NCBI GenBank assembly: GCA_002497245.1
Contig: DANB01000019.1
Span: forward strand, 1-62,735
DNA from: Euryarchaeota archaeon UBA439
Lineage (GTDB): Archaea; Thermoplasmatota; Poseidoniia; Poseidoniales; Thalassarchaeaceae
Reading direction: 5' to 3'
Length of the DNA stretch: 62,735 nt
Made by a program: the position numbers and the translations under genes
Shown here: positions 53,066-62,312 of the stretch, piece by piece
How the letters are laid out: every line of letters starts with the position of its first letter
Position numbering within the stretch: the stretch's first letter is position 1
The notes under the pieces: generated by a model
Seen by the model: only the letters and a program-made list of their open reading frames with translations
Database searches by the model: none
What the model was told of the DNA's origin: nothing

Positions 53066-54106
53066 ATGAATACAATTAAAGTCGCAATAAATGGTTTTGG
53101 TACAATAGGTAAGAGAGTAGCTGATGCTATAGATGCACAAGAGGATATGGAAGTCATAGGAGTGACCAAAACAGGCCCCTCCTTTGGTTGTGGACTTGCC
53201 AAAAAACGTGGATTTCCATTATATTGTACTTTTGATGATAAAGAAAAAATAGATTCATTTTCTGAACAAGGATATACTTGTGAAGGTGGATTAACAGATT
53301 TATTATCCATTGCGGATGTTGTTATTGATTGTGCACCTGGCAAAATGGGAGCGGCCAATCTAGAAAAATATCAATCAGCAGGTGTGAAATATATGTTTCA
53401 AGGAGGTGAAAAACATTCTCTTACTGGTTTATCATACACTTCTTGCGCTAATCATTCGGAAAATCTCAATGCTCAAGGTACACGTGTTGTTTCATGTAAT
53501 ACTACTGGCCTCTCAAGAACTTTGGTCCCATTGTATGATCATTGCGGTTCTCTCAAAGTTGAGTGTACAATGATTAGAAGAGCAGCCGATCCTGGTGATT
53601 CAGATAGGGGGCCAATTAATGCAATTAAACCGGTTCTGAAAGTACCAAGTCATCACGGCCCCGATGTTATGACAGTTAAGCCGGAAATTGATATAAATTC
53701 TCTAGCGGTAGCAGTCCCTACAACTTTAATGCATGTCCATTCGATTATTGCTGATTTGCCAGAGGGGCATGGCCTGAATACAGATTCGATTATTGAGATG
53801 TGGAGAGAATCTCCTCGCGTTATTGTTATGAGTGGCAAAGATGACCGAATTCCGACAACCGCAGAAGTAATGGAAATGGCTAGAGATATAGGTAGGAAGT
53901 GGGGTGATTTACACGAAATTTTTGTCTGGGAAGATGGTGTGAAGTTAGTTGAGAATAGGTTGTATTACTTTCAAGCTATACATCAAGAAAGCGATGTAAT
54001 CCCCGAAAATGTAGATTGTGTAAGAGCTTTAATGGGTACTGAAGAAGATTGGAAAGTTAGCGTTGCAAAAACTGATTTAGCAATATCTGAATACTACGGT
54101 ATCTAG
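53066..54106 (+). CDS. gap: Glyceraldehyde-3-phosphate dehydrogenase, archaeal (phosphorylating)
   Basis: This 346-residue enzyme oxidises glyceraldehyde 3-phosphate to 1,3-bisphosphoglycerate with NAD(P)+, or runs the reverse in gluconeogenesis. It has the archaeal type II sequence: the nucleotide-binding VAINGFGTIGKRVADAI at the start, VIDCAPGKMGAANL, and the catalytic Cys144 in VVSCNTTGLSRTL. IRRAADPGDSDRGPINAIKP and HVHSIIADLP follow. Length is normal for the family. A clear promoter precedes it and it appears to be transcribed alone. Confidence 0.96.
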   Translation: MNTIKVAINGFGTIGKRVADAIDAQEDMEVIGVTKTGPSFGCGLAKKRGFPLYCTFDDKEKIDSFSEQGYTCEGGLTDLLSIADVVIDCAPGKMGAANLEKYQSAGVKYMFQGGEKHSLTGLSYTSCANHSENLNAQGTRVVSCNTTGLSRTLVPLYDHCGSLKVECTMIRRAADPGDSDRGPINAIKPVLKVPSHHGPDVMTVKPEIDINSLAVAVPTTLMHVHSIIADLPEGHGLNTDSIIEMWRESPRVIVMSGKDDRIPTTAEVMEMARDIGRKWGDLHEIFVWEDGVKLVENRLYYFQAIHQESDVIPENVDCVRALMGTEEDWKVSVAKTDLAISEYYGI

Positions 54107-54157
54107 AATCTTTGACGGATTTTCGATTCACCAAACGTTAACGGTCAAAAGGGCTTA

Positions 54158-57100
54158 ATGTGTCGCAGGCTTGCTATGACTGCTGTGAAATCGATTTTCC
54201 CTATTCTCTTGATTCTAATTCTTTCATCCTGGTCAGGTGCTGTTTCGGCTCTTAGTGAAACTACAGATTCTACTGAAATCTCAAATTTTCAAGAATCATC
54301 TGAAATTAGTAAATGGGGTAAATTATCGGTCGTTTCTGAATCTAATTATGAATTAAACCATTTCACTGGAATAATCCATTCACCATTCGGCAATTTTGAT
54401 CCTTTAGTTGATCCAATGCCTCTTGGTCCAGAGAGTTTGTATGATTCATCAGCACTTTCACGTACAGGATTAGCAATAATACAATCTAATAGTGTTGATA
54501 TGACTGAATTAATTAATTTATTAGATTTCAAAGGCTACCCTATCATAGATTATCTCCCCGATTCTGCTTTAATTATTAGGATTCCAGTTGAGGATATTAT
54601 GAGTTCTAAATACGAATTAGAAAAATCCTCTTCTGTAAGGTGGATTGAAGGGCTGCCAATTGCTTGGCGTGTATCTCCAAATTTAGTTGATTTTTCTGGA
54701 AGAGGAGGTTTTTTGCTTGATTTAGATCTAACAATTGCTTCTGACTTGAAAACCAGTGAATTATCTGAACTTGAATCAGACATGAATCGTATTTCAGATA
54801 GTTCGATATCAAGGAATGTTTGCGATATTCATTTATGTCAAGTTAAAGGAATAGATGCCTCATGGTTGCCTGTTTTAGCCATGGATGGAAGAATACTTAG
54901 TATTCATGAATCTTCAACTATTTCTATTCATAATAGTAATGCTAGTCAACTAATTGGTAGCAATCTTGCGTCAACAATGTCGAATTTCAGTCTGAATGGT
55001 AGTGGGGAGATTCTAGCGATTTCAGATACCGGGATTGATGCTGATCATGGTGACTTTAATGGCAGAGTTAGAGCGATATATGATTTATTTGGCCCCGACA
55101 ATTCATATCAGGATAGGAATAGTGGCCACGGAACACATGTCACTTCTACGATATTAGGAGATGGTTCTGGTGACTCAAACTCCACAGGAATCGTTCCCGC
55201 AGCAACATTTCATTTCTATCAATTGGAAGCAGATAGTTCAGGAATATTAGCCCGATGGGGTTCTCTCTACGAAATGTTTGCACATTCATATCAACAGAGT
55301 GCGCGTATTCAAACTAATAGTTGGGGTAATATCAATCTTGTAGGGGAGTATAGTTCAGATTCACGTTCCGCAGATTCATATTTAGTTGACGAGCCTAGTT
55401 TCCTAGCGTTATTTTCAGCTGGAGATTTGGGGATGAATGGTTATCAGAGCATTACTCCACCTGGAACTGCGAAGAATGTTCTCACTATTGGCACATCTAC
55501 TACTGGGTCATTTGGTAGTCAACCTGCGGGTGAGGTTTATTCATCATCGTCAAAAGGGACGACTTTAGATGGTAGAATAAAACCTGATTTAGTTGCTCCA
55601 GGCGTGATGATATGCTCTGCTCGAGCAGAGGAAGCACAATTTGTAGAGGGAGATAGTTGTTCTTCATCTGAACATGCAGATACAGATATTCCACTATATA
55701 TGACTCTAAACGGTTCTTCAATGTCAACTGCAGTAGCCGCAGGTGCTACTACCATGGCTAGACAATTTCTCAGAGTGAATCAAGGCATAGTTGAACCAAG
55801 GTCTGACTTAATTAGGTCCGTTCTGATTAATGGAGCAGATGATTTAGGAGCCCCCGACATCCCTAATGCGTTCGAAGGTTGGGGTCAAATAAATATCTCA
55901 AATAGTCTATTTCCTGAAGATTCTGGCGATATGCTAGAACTATTATATGATGACTCTAGAGAATTGAAACCAGGGCATTCTTTTGTATATACAATACAAT
56001 CTAATGCGGATTCTAGGTTTGATGTAACACTTGTTTGGAACGATCCCGAAGGTTCTGCAGTAGCCAACCAATCATCTCCTAAGTTATTGAATGATTTAGA
56101 TTTAAAAATTACATCTCCAAGTGGAATAGTATACTATGGTAATAATTTCGTTAATGGCAATAGTGTAACAGGTGGAGTAGAAGACTCTCTAAACAATGTG
56201 GAGAGATTTAGGCTAGATTCTCCTGAAATAGGAACTTGGTCAGTTGAAGTAGGACATGCTGGTGGGAGTTTACAAGATTATGCAATAGTAATGTCTGGTC
56301 AGATTATTGAGTCTATATTTCCCGACCTTACAGTTTTTACTAATTCACTATCGACTTCTGTAGAAAGTCCTTTACAGGGAGATACATTTTTGATTGAGGC
56401 TCAGTGGAAAAATCAAGCTGCTGGACCTACTGGAAGCTATTCTGTTTTGATTGAAGACATTACTGAAAACACAATAATTCTTGAACAATCAAAAACTTCA
56501 CTTCCTGGAGGTTCATTGGCCTCTCTTTCATACCCACACGTTTTCTCGACAACTGGGCTACATACAATAATGTTAACATTGGATTCTAACTCAGAAGTTA
56601 CAGAATTAAATGATGAAATATCTGGATTGGATAATAACAAAATACAAATTGATGTTTATGTTTCTCAAGTAGGGGTCCGACTAACTCCTTTATTATCCGA
56701 TGGGAGTTATCCATCTACTCCCTCCGAATTAGATCAATCCAAGGTTCGTCATCTGGATCCTAGTGTATCAAATGCAGTTACTTTTGATTTAGAATTAAAG
56801 AACGAAGGAACATCGGAAGTTACTGTAGATATCTCTGCTTCACCTGTCCAATTGTCTGATGTGGGTGGACTTCTATTAGCTCCAATAGATGAGTGGTGGA
56901 AATTATTCAATGAGTCAGGGCCATGGACTTTGTCTCCATCGGGTCAAGATGGCGATAGTGTAATTATCAGTTTAGAATTTTCTGATGTCGATGCAGATGT
57001 TTCTAATGATATATATGCACTTCCTGGTGAATTTGTATCACAAGTCACTTTATGGGATAAGAATGCACCTACAGTATATCACTCGATGCAACTTAAGACA

Positions 57101-58957
57101 GTTGTAGAGAGGGTTGAAGGTTTAGTTACTGTAGTGGCGGGTGCTGATGATTTAGGGGCAATCCCTGGCCAATTTGCTCAATTCTCTCTCTCAATACTAA
57201 ATACTGGAAATGGCCCCACTCAATACACAATTTCTTGTGAGACCGATAACCATTGGATAATTAGAGTAGGAGATAGTGGAACATCAGTTCTAAATCTCGA
57301 ACCACTTTCTAGATTACAATTCCTGCCTGTTCCAATTAAAGTTCGAGTTCCTAATGATGTGTTAGGATCTCCTGCTTCAGGTACAGTTGAAGGAGTTAGT
57401 TGCACTACACAATCAGTAAACGATCCAAGTTTATTTTCTATAGACTCAGCAACGGTTGAGGTTTTCGAGAATCGTGATTTCACTACTGAAATATTTTCAG
57501 AAGATGGTGTGTCCTTAGGGCCATTAGGGCTTTCAGCAAACCGTCCTGTATTAAATGGAGACCTAGTGACTACAAATTTAGTAATAACTAATCAAGGGAA
57601 TGTGCCTTCAGAATATACTGTAAAAGTACAAAATAGTTGGCAAACTCAAATTATTATTGGAACCGATGATTTCGTTAACCAAGATGTAGTTGTAGACGTC
57701 CTCGCGGGCCAAAATATTAGTATTATAATCAACACAATCGTGCCACTCTCATCTAACATGGGAGACTCAAACATTATCACAATTCGGACTACAATTTCTG
57801 ATGGTGAAACTCTAATTAATGGGACGAAATTAGTTCTAGAAGAATTCGCTTCATTAGATATTGAGAATCCTTCTGAAATATTGGTGGCCTTAGGTAAATC
57901 TTCTGTAACTCCTTTCAAGCTTCATAATATTGGGAATGTACCTCTTGAGATCTCTCTGACAATGGGCACTCTACCTGAAGGTTGGTCTGGTGGTTTCCTC
58001 TCAGGAAATGTTTTCCAGATGGAAATGAATCGTGAAGCATTTGTTTCGGTTGGTTTAGAATTGCCAGGTGCTCTACCAATTGGTTCACTCGAGCAAACTG
58101 TATCTGTAATTATTGAATCAGAAACCCCTAGCGGAGAAATTTATTTCCAGACTGTAGAGTTCGAAGTAGAGATACTCCCATCTGTTTGGCTTTCACTTTC
58201 TTCCGAAGAGACTCTAATTGAAGATATTCCTTCTGGAAATAATGCTATTTTTCAAATCAATTTAACTAATCAAGGAAATATAATCACTGATGCTGAGTTT
58301 TCAGCATCTTTAGCAGATGGTTTCGAGATACAATTCCCCGATTGTTCATCTGATATTGATTGTAAATTATCTCCTGGTGAATCTCGATTTTTTACAGTAT
58401 CAGTAAAACCTAATTCGAATGCAGGATTTGGTTTATCTAGTTTTGAACTGTATGTGAATAGCACAAACTTTGATCCTGAAGATGCTGAAGTAACCGATAC
58501 AAAAATGACTTTAGAAATGAGTAGAGAAAGAACTACGAATACAGGGGGAATATCCGGAATTCTAGATACTTTGGGATTGCCTCAGTGGATACTGCCATTA
58601 TTATTTTTGATATCTCTGGCAGGTGCAATATTCTTGGGATTAAAGATGAGAAAAGAATCACAAAAATTCATGTCACCGGAAGAAGAACTGATACCTGAGG
58701 GTTCAGCTTTATTGTCGGGTAGTTCAAATGAACGCCGTGCTGCAGCATTAGATACATCTTTAGGTTCAGGAGATACATTGACCGGAGGAGTTAGTGATGA
58801 TGAGATTCAGGCTGCTATTGCTGCATCTGGACCGGGTAAATTGTTACCAACGCCTGATGGAGTTGCTCCTTTACCTCTAGGAGGTTTACCTGATGGATGG
58901 TCAATGGAACAATGGAACTCATATGGCCACTTATGGTGGGAACAAAACCAACCTTAA
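54158..58957 (+). CDS. Giant subtilase with beta-sandwich stalk and membrane anchor
   Basis: The 1,599-residue S8 protease has a signal peptide (FPILLILILSSWSGAVSA), an N-terminal prodomain-like region and a catalytic domain at about 275-590. The triad is Asp290 in ILAISDTGIDADHGD, His324 in NSGHGTHVTST and Ser521 in LNGSSMSTAVAAG. The oxyanion position usually held by Asn (AAGN) reads LFSAGDLGMNG, so Asp replaces Asn. A P-domain-like beta-sandwich follows, then several CARDB/NEW3-like domains. A membrane helix at about 1473-1497 and a cytoplasmic tail ending LPDGWSMEQWNSYGHLWWEQ complete it. The protein would act at the cell surface on proteins or peptides. The start may be ATG 54158 or ATG 54176. 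It is transcribed in the same direction as gap and adk. Confidence 0.88.
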   Translation: MCRRLAMTAVKSIFPILLILILSSWSGAVSALSETTDSTEISNFQESSEISKWGKLSVVSESNYELNHFTGIIHSPFGNFDPLVDPMPLGPESLYDSSALSRTGLAIIQSNSVDMTELINLLDFKGYPIIDYLPDSALIIRIPVEDIMSSKYELEKSSSVRWIEGLPIAWRVSPNLVDFSGRGGFLLDLDLTIASDLKTSELSELESDMNRISDSSISRNVCDIHLCQVKGIDASWLPVLAMDGRILSIHESSTISIHNSNASQLIGSNLASTMSNFSLNGSGEILAISDTGIDADHGDFNGRVRAIYDLFGPDNSYQDRNSGHGTHVTSTILGDGSGDSNSTGIVPAATFHFYQLEADSSGILARWGSLYEMFAHSYQQSARIQTNSWGNINLVGEYSSDSRSADSYLVDEPSFLALFSAGDLGMNGYQSITPPGTAKNVLTIGTSTTGSFGSQPAGEVYSSSSKGTTLDGRIKPDLVAPGVMICSARAEEAQFVEGDSCSSSEHADTDIPLYMTLNGSSMSTAVAAGATTMARQFLRVNQGIVEPRSDLIRSVLINGADDLGAPDIPNAFEGWGQINISNSLFPEDSGDMLELLYDDSRELKPGHSFVYTIQSNADSRFDVTLVWNDPEGSAVANQSSPKLLNDLDLKITSPSGIVYYGNNFVNGNSVTGGVEDSLNNVERFRLDSPEIGTWSVEVGHAGGSLQDYAIVMSGQIIESIFPDLTVFTNSLSTSVESPLQGDTFLIEAQWKNQAAGPTGSYSVLIEDITENTIILEQSKTSLPGGSLASLSYPHVFSTTGLHTIMLTLDSNSEVTELNDEISGLDNNKIQIDVYVSQVGVRLTPLLSDGSYPSTPSELDQSKVRHLDPSVSNAVTFDLELKNEGTSEVTVDISASPVQLSDVGGLLLAPIDEWWKLFNESGPWTLSPSGQDGDSVIISLEFSDVDADVSNDIYALPGEFVSQVTLWDKNAPTVYHSMQLKTVVERVEGLVTVVAGADDLGAIPGQFAQFSLSILNTGNGPTQYTISCETDNHWIIRVGDSGTSVLNLEPLSRLQFLPVPIKVRVPNDVLGSPASGTVEGVSCTTQSVNDPSLFSIDSATVEVFENRDFTTEIFSEDGVSLGPLGLSANRPVLNGDLVTTNLVITNQGNVPSEYTVKVQNSWQTQIIIGTDDFVNQDVVVDVLAGQNISIIINTIVPLSSNMGDSNIITIRTTISDGETLINGTKLVLEEFASLDIENPSEILVALGKSSVTPFKLHNIGNVPLEISLTMGTLPEGWSGGFLSGNVFQMEMNREAFVSVGLELPGALPIGSLEQTVSVIIESETPSGEIYFQTVEFEVEILPSVWLSLSSEETLIEDIPSGNNAIFQINLTNQGNIITDAEFSASLADGFEIQFPDCSSDIDCKLSPGESRFFTVSVKPNSNAGFGLSSFELYVNSTNFDPEDAEVTDTKMTLEMSRERTTNTGGISGILDTLGLPQWILPLLFLISLAGAIFLGLKMRKESQKFMSPEEELIPEGSALLSGSSNERRAAALDTSLGSGDTLTGGVSDDEIQAAIAASGPGKLLPTPDGVAPLPLGGLPDGWSMEQWNSYGHLWWEQNQP

Positions 58958-58999
58958 ACAGGGTTTGACTTATGACTGAGTCTTTACCGCGTAATACAT

Positions 59000-59623
59000 A
59001 TGAAAGGCTCGATTGTATTATTTGGACCACCCGGCGCAGGTAAGGGAACACAAGCTGCCAGAATCGTCGATTTAACATCTAAGCCGCAGGTATCAACAGG
59101 AGATATGTTGAGGGCTGCGTTATCTGAAGGCAGTAAATTGGGCATAGAAGCTAAATCTTTTATGGAGGCCGGAGAATTAGTTCCTGACGAAGTCATTATA
59201 GGATTGATTTCTGAAAGATTGAAGATGGATGATGCTAAAAATGGAGTACTCTTTGATGGTTTTCCTCGTACGATTGCTCAGGCTGAAGAACTTGCCAAAA
59301 TTGAAGAAGTTAGTGCAGTAATCTCAATAGAAGTTCCTGATGAATCAATAGTCAGAAGAATAGTTGGAAGACGTATGGATCCAGAAACCGGTGAAATTTT
59401 CCACATAGATTTTAAACCAGCACCTGAATCTATTAGTGGCCGATTAATTCAGAGAAAAGATGACAATGAAACCACTGTACGTAACAGGCTAAAGGCATAT
59501 CATGAGCAGACTTCTCCTCTAGCTATTTGGTATGAGAGTCAAGGGCTTTTAATCAAAGTAAATGGTGAGCAGACAATAAAAGAAGTTGGTGATGAAATAA
59601 TTTCCAAACTATCTAATAGATGA
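59000..59623 (+). CDS. adk: Adenylate kinase
   Basis: Adenylate kinase interconverts ATP, ADP and AMP. The 207-residue protein has the P-loop GPPGAGKGT at residues 9-17, the AMP-binding STGDMLRAAL, VLFDGFPRTIAQAEEL, and a LID region with GRRMDPETGEIFHIDFKPAP. This is the common bacterial/eukaryotic-type Adk, not the shorter trimeric archaeal form. The LID lacks the Cys residues of zinc-containing versions. It is followed after 7 bases by rnp4 and then yhbY, which suggests an operon. Confidence 0.96.
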   Translation: MKGSIVLFGPPGAGKGTQAARIVDLTSKPQVSTGDMLRAALSEGSKLGIEAKSFMEAGELVPDEVIIGLISERLKMDDAKNGVLFDGFPRTIAQAEELAKIEEVSAVISIEVPDESIVRRIVGRRMDPETGEIFHIDFKPAPESISGRLIQRKDDNETTVRNRLKAYHEQTSPLAIWYESQGLLIKVNGEQTIKEVGDEIISKLSNR

Positions 59624-59630
59624 GGTCATT

Positions 59631-59945
59631 ATGTCAGGGAGAAGAAGATCTAAGGATTCTTTGAGAAGAAAAAATCGTTCGAAAAAGGCGATTTCTCAAC
59701 TTTCTAATATAATTGAATCTCCTAATTTCTCTTTGAAAGTTAGAAATATTGCCGTCAGAGACTCATTAAAAATATCAAAAAGGCATGGTCAAGGTTGTGA
59801 ACCTAACGTTCGAATAATATTTTGTAAGGTTTGTAAATCTGTTATGAATTTTGGTTCTGATTCAAGAATAAGGATTAGAAAGAGTTCCGTGATAACTACT
59901 TGTGAACGTTGTAATAGTAAAGTTCGTAGACCGATTAGAAGGTGA
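59631..59945 (+). CDS. rnp4: Ribonuclease P protein component 4 (Rpr2/Rpp21)
   Basis: RNP4 is a zinc-binding protein subunit of archaeal RNase P, which trims the 5' leader of pre-tRNA and works with RNP1. The 104-residue protein begins with a very basic helix (GRRRSKDSLRRKNRSKKA). It carries two CxxC pairs, Cys65/Cys68 (FCKVCKSV) and Cys91/Cys94 (TTCERCNSK), and ends in VRRPIRR, as in the family. It starts 7 bases after adk. The stop overlaps the GGTGAT ribosome site of yhbY, so the two are probably translationally coupled. Confidence 0.88.
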   Translation: MSGRRRSKDSLRRKNRSKKAISQLSNIIESPNFSLKVRNIAVRDSLKISKRHGQGCEPNVRIIFCKVCKSVMNFGSDSRIRIRKSSVITTCERCNSKVRRPIRR

Positions 59946-59949
59946 TTTA

Positions 59950-60219
59950 ATGAATATACCAAATTCAATAAAAAGAAAAGCATTAGATAATTCATTAGAA
60001 ATAACAATTAGGGTAGGAAAGCAAGGAGTAAATGAATCGGTAATTGATGAATTAAAACAACAGCTTTTGAAACGGAAATTAGTTAAAATGAAAATCAATC
60101 AAGGTATTGCATCAAATAATCAGGAAAGAAAATCACTTTTCGAATCAGTTTCCAATTCGTCAGAATCTTATTTAGTCCTTCAGAGAGGAAATATAGCTGT
60201 ATTTTGGTCTGGAGAATGA
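59950..60219 (+). CDS. YhbY/CRM-domain RNA-binding protein
   Basis: The 89-residue protein is a single CRM domain: IPNSIKRKALDNSLEITIRVGKQGVNESVI matches the LRxxA...xxIGKxGV pattern, followed by ELKQQLLKRKLVKMKI. Such proteins bind pre-ribosomal or structured RNA. ATG 59950 follows GGTGAT (59941-59946), which overlaps the rnp4 stop. The reading frame is open upstream to 59902, but that would run into rnp4. Its place beside rnp4 fits a role in RNA maturation. Confidence 0.85.
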   Translation: MNIPNSIKRKALDNSLEITIRVGKQGVNESVIDELKQQLLKRKLVKMKINQGIASNNQERKSLFESVSNSSESYLVLQRGNIAVFWSGE

Positions 60220-60290
60220 TGGTTACAAAATTACATAATTACTAATTTTCATATCGAGAGATATTTAGAGGTAATCTGTTACGGAAGCAC

Positions 60291-61970
60291 ATGGGTGAAC
60301 TTTCCGGCCATCAATACAATAGAATAGTCTACAAGATTTTCCTATCTATGTGTTTCATTTTTTCATTTTTCCCTCCATCCGTTTCAGCGGCAGGAGGGTC
60401 CTCAGGGGGCTCTTGGAAGGCTGCTGAGATGCCCAGTTGGGCCGTTACTGTAGCCATCATCATTTTAGTGGCAGTTTATGCATTAATTGTCTTTGAATGG
60501 ATGCATAGAGCACTAGCAGCAGCATTAGGAGGTATTGCAGCAGTTGCCGCGCTTCATGTTGCCACATACTATTCTCCTGAGAAAAATACGTTATTAGATG
60601 GTGAAAAATTACTAGGTCCAGATTTAATGACTATTATGACATGGATAGATTGGGAAACAATCGGTCTTCTAATTGGTATGATGGTCATGGTAGATATTCT
60701 CTCGAAAACAGGCCTATTTGAATGGGCTGCTGTTCAAGCATATGCGCGTAGTGGAGGTTCAATATGGAGGTTGACATTTATCTTATGTATTATCACAGCA
60801 GTTTTCTCTGCATTACTTGATAATGTAACTACTATTTTGTTGATAGTGCCAGTGACAATACAAATTTGTAAGGTATTAGATTTAGAACCTGTCCCCTTAA
60901 TCATCGCTGAAGTCATGTTCTCTAATATTGGAGGGGCAGCAACTCAAATCGGAGACCCACCAAATATTATTATTGGTGCACAATTATCCAGTCAAAGCCT
61001 TAGCGGGACTGTTTTAGAGGCAGAAAGTATTGGTTTTACAGATTTCATAATTCATGTTGCTCCAGCAGTGTTGATAGCGATGGTTCCTGCATTCTGGTTG
61101 TTGAGAATTATAGAAAAGCCAGGATTATCCGGATACAGGAGAAGGAATGTTGATTTACTAAAAATTCAGTATGGTATTAAGGACGCTGAACTACTAAAGA
61201 AATCAGGTGCTATTTTGATAGTAGTAATTTTACTCTTCTTCGCCCATTCCCAGATTTCTCATCCATTATCTTCAGTTGCAGTAATCGCCCTAGTTGGAGC
61301 CGTTGTAATGCTTCTAGTTACATCTCCACATCATGTCGAAGAGCAATTAGATTCTGTTGAATGGACTACAATAATTTTCTTTGCTGGTTTATTTATTATG
61401 ATTCATGGACTTGAATTCATGGGGTTGATAGAGATGATTGCTGATCTAATTTCGGATACGGTGTCGAAAGCCTCTGAGGAAAATAGATTGATGGTAGCAG
61501 TTCTGTTATTACTATGGGTTTCAGCAATTGCATCTGCCTTTATAGATAATATTCCTTACACCGCAACTATGGTTCCTGTGGTAATTGAACTGGCCTCTGA
61601 TGACACATTAGGTCTAGAATTAGGACCTCTTGCATGGGCTTTAGCACTTGGTGCCTGTCTTGGAGGAAATGGTACAATTATTGGTGCTTCTGCAAACGTT
61701 GTTGCTGCAGGATTAGCTGAAGAATCTGGAAATGATATTTCATTTAATCGATTCTTCCGTACAGGTTTCCCGATTATGATATTGACATTGTTGCTATCTA
61801 CAGTGTATTGTGTAGTGAGATATGCTATTGTGTGGTCCAACCCAATTATTCCATTTGTAATTATTACTTTGTTAATTATCGGTAGTCTAAGTTTGACTCC
61901 AATGGTTTACAAAGATTTAGAGAATTTAGATAACTTAGATTTGAAAGATTTAGATTTAGAGTCCGAATAA
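60291..61970 (+). CDS. NhaD/SLC13-type ion transporter
   Basis: This 559-residue membrane protein of the ion-transporter superfamily resembles NhaD Na+/H+ antiporters and the ArsB/P-protein group. An N-terminal signal-like segment (MCFIFSFFPPSVSAAGG) is followed by about 11-12 helices. The two inverted halves each carry a re-entrant motif pair: SALLDNVTTILLIVP with NIGGAATQIGDPPNIIIG, and SAFIDNIPYTATMVPV with LGGNGTIIGASANVVAAG. The Asp-Asn pairs are typical ion-binding residues of this superfamily. In a marine archaeon a sodium/proton antiporter is plausible, but the substrate cannot be fixed from sequence; arsenite or organic anions are alternatives. The gene appears to stand alone, with T-rich sequence after it. 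Confidence 0.85.
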   Translation: MGELSGHQYNRIVYKIFLSMCFIFSFFPPSVSAAGGSSGGSWKAAEMPSWAVTVAIIILVAVYALIVFEWMHRALAAALGGIAAVAALHVATYYSPEKNTLLDGEKLLGPDLMTIMTWIDWETIGLLIGMMVMVDILSKTGLFEWAAVQAYARSGGSIWRLTFILCIITAVFSALLDNVTTILLIVPVTIQICKVLDLEPVPLIIAEVMFSNIGGAATQIGDPPNIIIGAQLSSQSLSGTVLEAESIGFTDFIIHVAPAVLIAMVPAFWLLRIIEKPGLSGYRRRNVDLLKIQYGIKDAELLKKSGAILIVVILLFFAHSQISHPLSSVAVIALVGAVVMLLVTSPHHVEEQLDSVEWTTIIFFAGLFIMIHGLEFMGLIEMIADLISDTVSKASEENRLMVAVLLLLWVSAIASAFIDNIPYTATMVPVVIELASDDTLGLELGPLAWALALGACLGGNGTIIGASANVVAAGLAEESGNDISFNRFFRTGFPIMILTLLLSTVYCVVRYAIVWSNPIIPFVIITLLIIGSLSLTPMVYKDLENLDNLDLKDLDLESE

Positions 61971-62312
61971 ATTGATACATTTAGTTAAATTTAAAACTGA
62001 TTTCCTGATAGTGAAATATAGTGTTATTTTCTGCAAAAAAATATTTTTCCAATAATATCAGATTCGCAACACTCAGACCCCTTAGAGAGGGGGTCCCGAC
62101 CCTTGACTTCATATACCAAAGGTAGGTCGCGAGGCTGCTTATAGTGCGCTTTGGTACTGCTATGTATCAAGGTTAGTGGTTGAGACTGCTTCGCCCTGCG
62201 GGGAGACGGAGTGGTCTGAGACACCAGAATTGATATGCCTGGACACCAGAGGACTCACAATGAGTCCCTGTGTTAAGATAATAAAATAGAAGTGGGAATG
62301 TAGAAATTAATA
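61971..62312 (+). promoter_or_regulatory. Intergenic region and 23S rRNA leader
   Basis: This 342-base stretch has no credible protein gene. It starts with AT-rich sequence and T-runs (62024-62049) that may end the transporter transcript. A hairpin is possible at 62076-62095 (GACCCC pairing with GGGGTC). TATA-like boxes for the rRNA promoter are at about 62110-62115 and 62138-62145. Eight-base arms TACCAAAG (62114-62121) and CTTTGGTA (62149-62156) are inverted around the second box. A strong imperfect hairpin lies at 62243-62273 in the probable pre-rRNA leader. No tRNA or 16S sequence is present. Confidence 0.55.
62243..62273 (+). other. Hairpin in the pre-23S leader
   Basis: GGACTCA (62251-62257) and TGAGTCC (62261-62267) form a seven-pair stem with a CAA loop. 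The stem extends to about 13 pairs if A62250 and C62246 bulge out. It lies about 40 bases before the mature 5' end and may take part in rRNA maturation or antitermination. Confidence 0.5.

Noticed and set aside
61971..62312. Possible tRNA or sRNA gene in the rRNA leader
   Set aside because: No tRNA cloverleaf with a GGTTC-type T loop can be built, and no clear C/D box pair is seen; the structure present is better explained as an rRNA leader.
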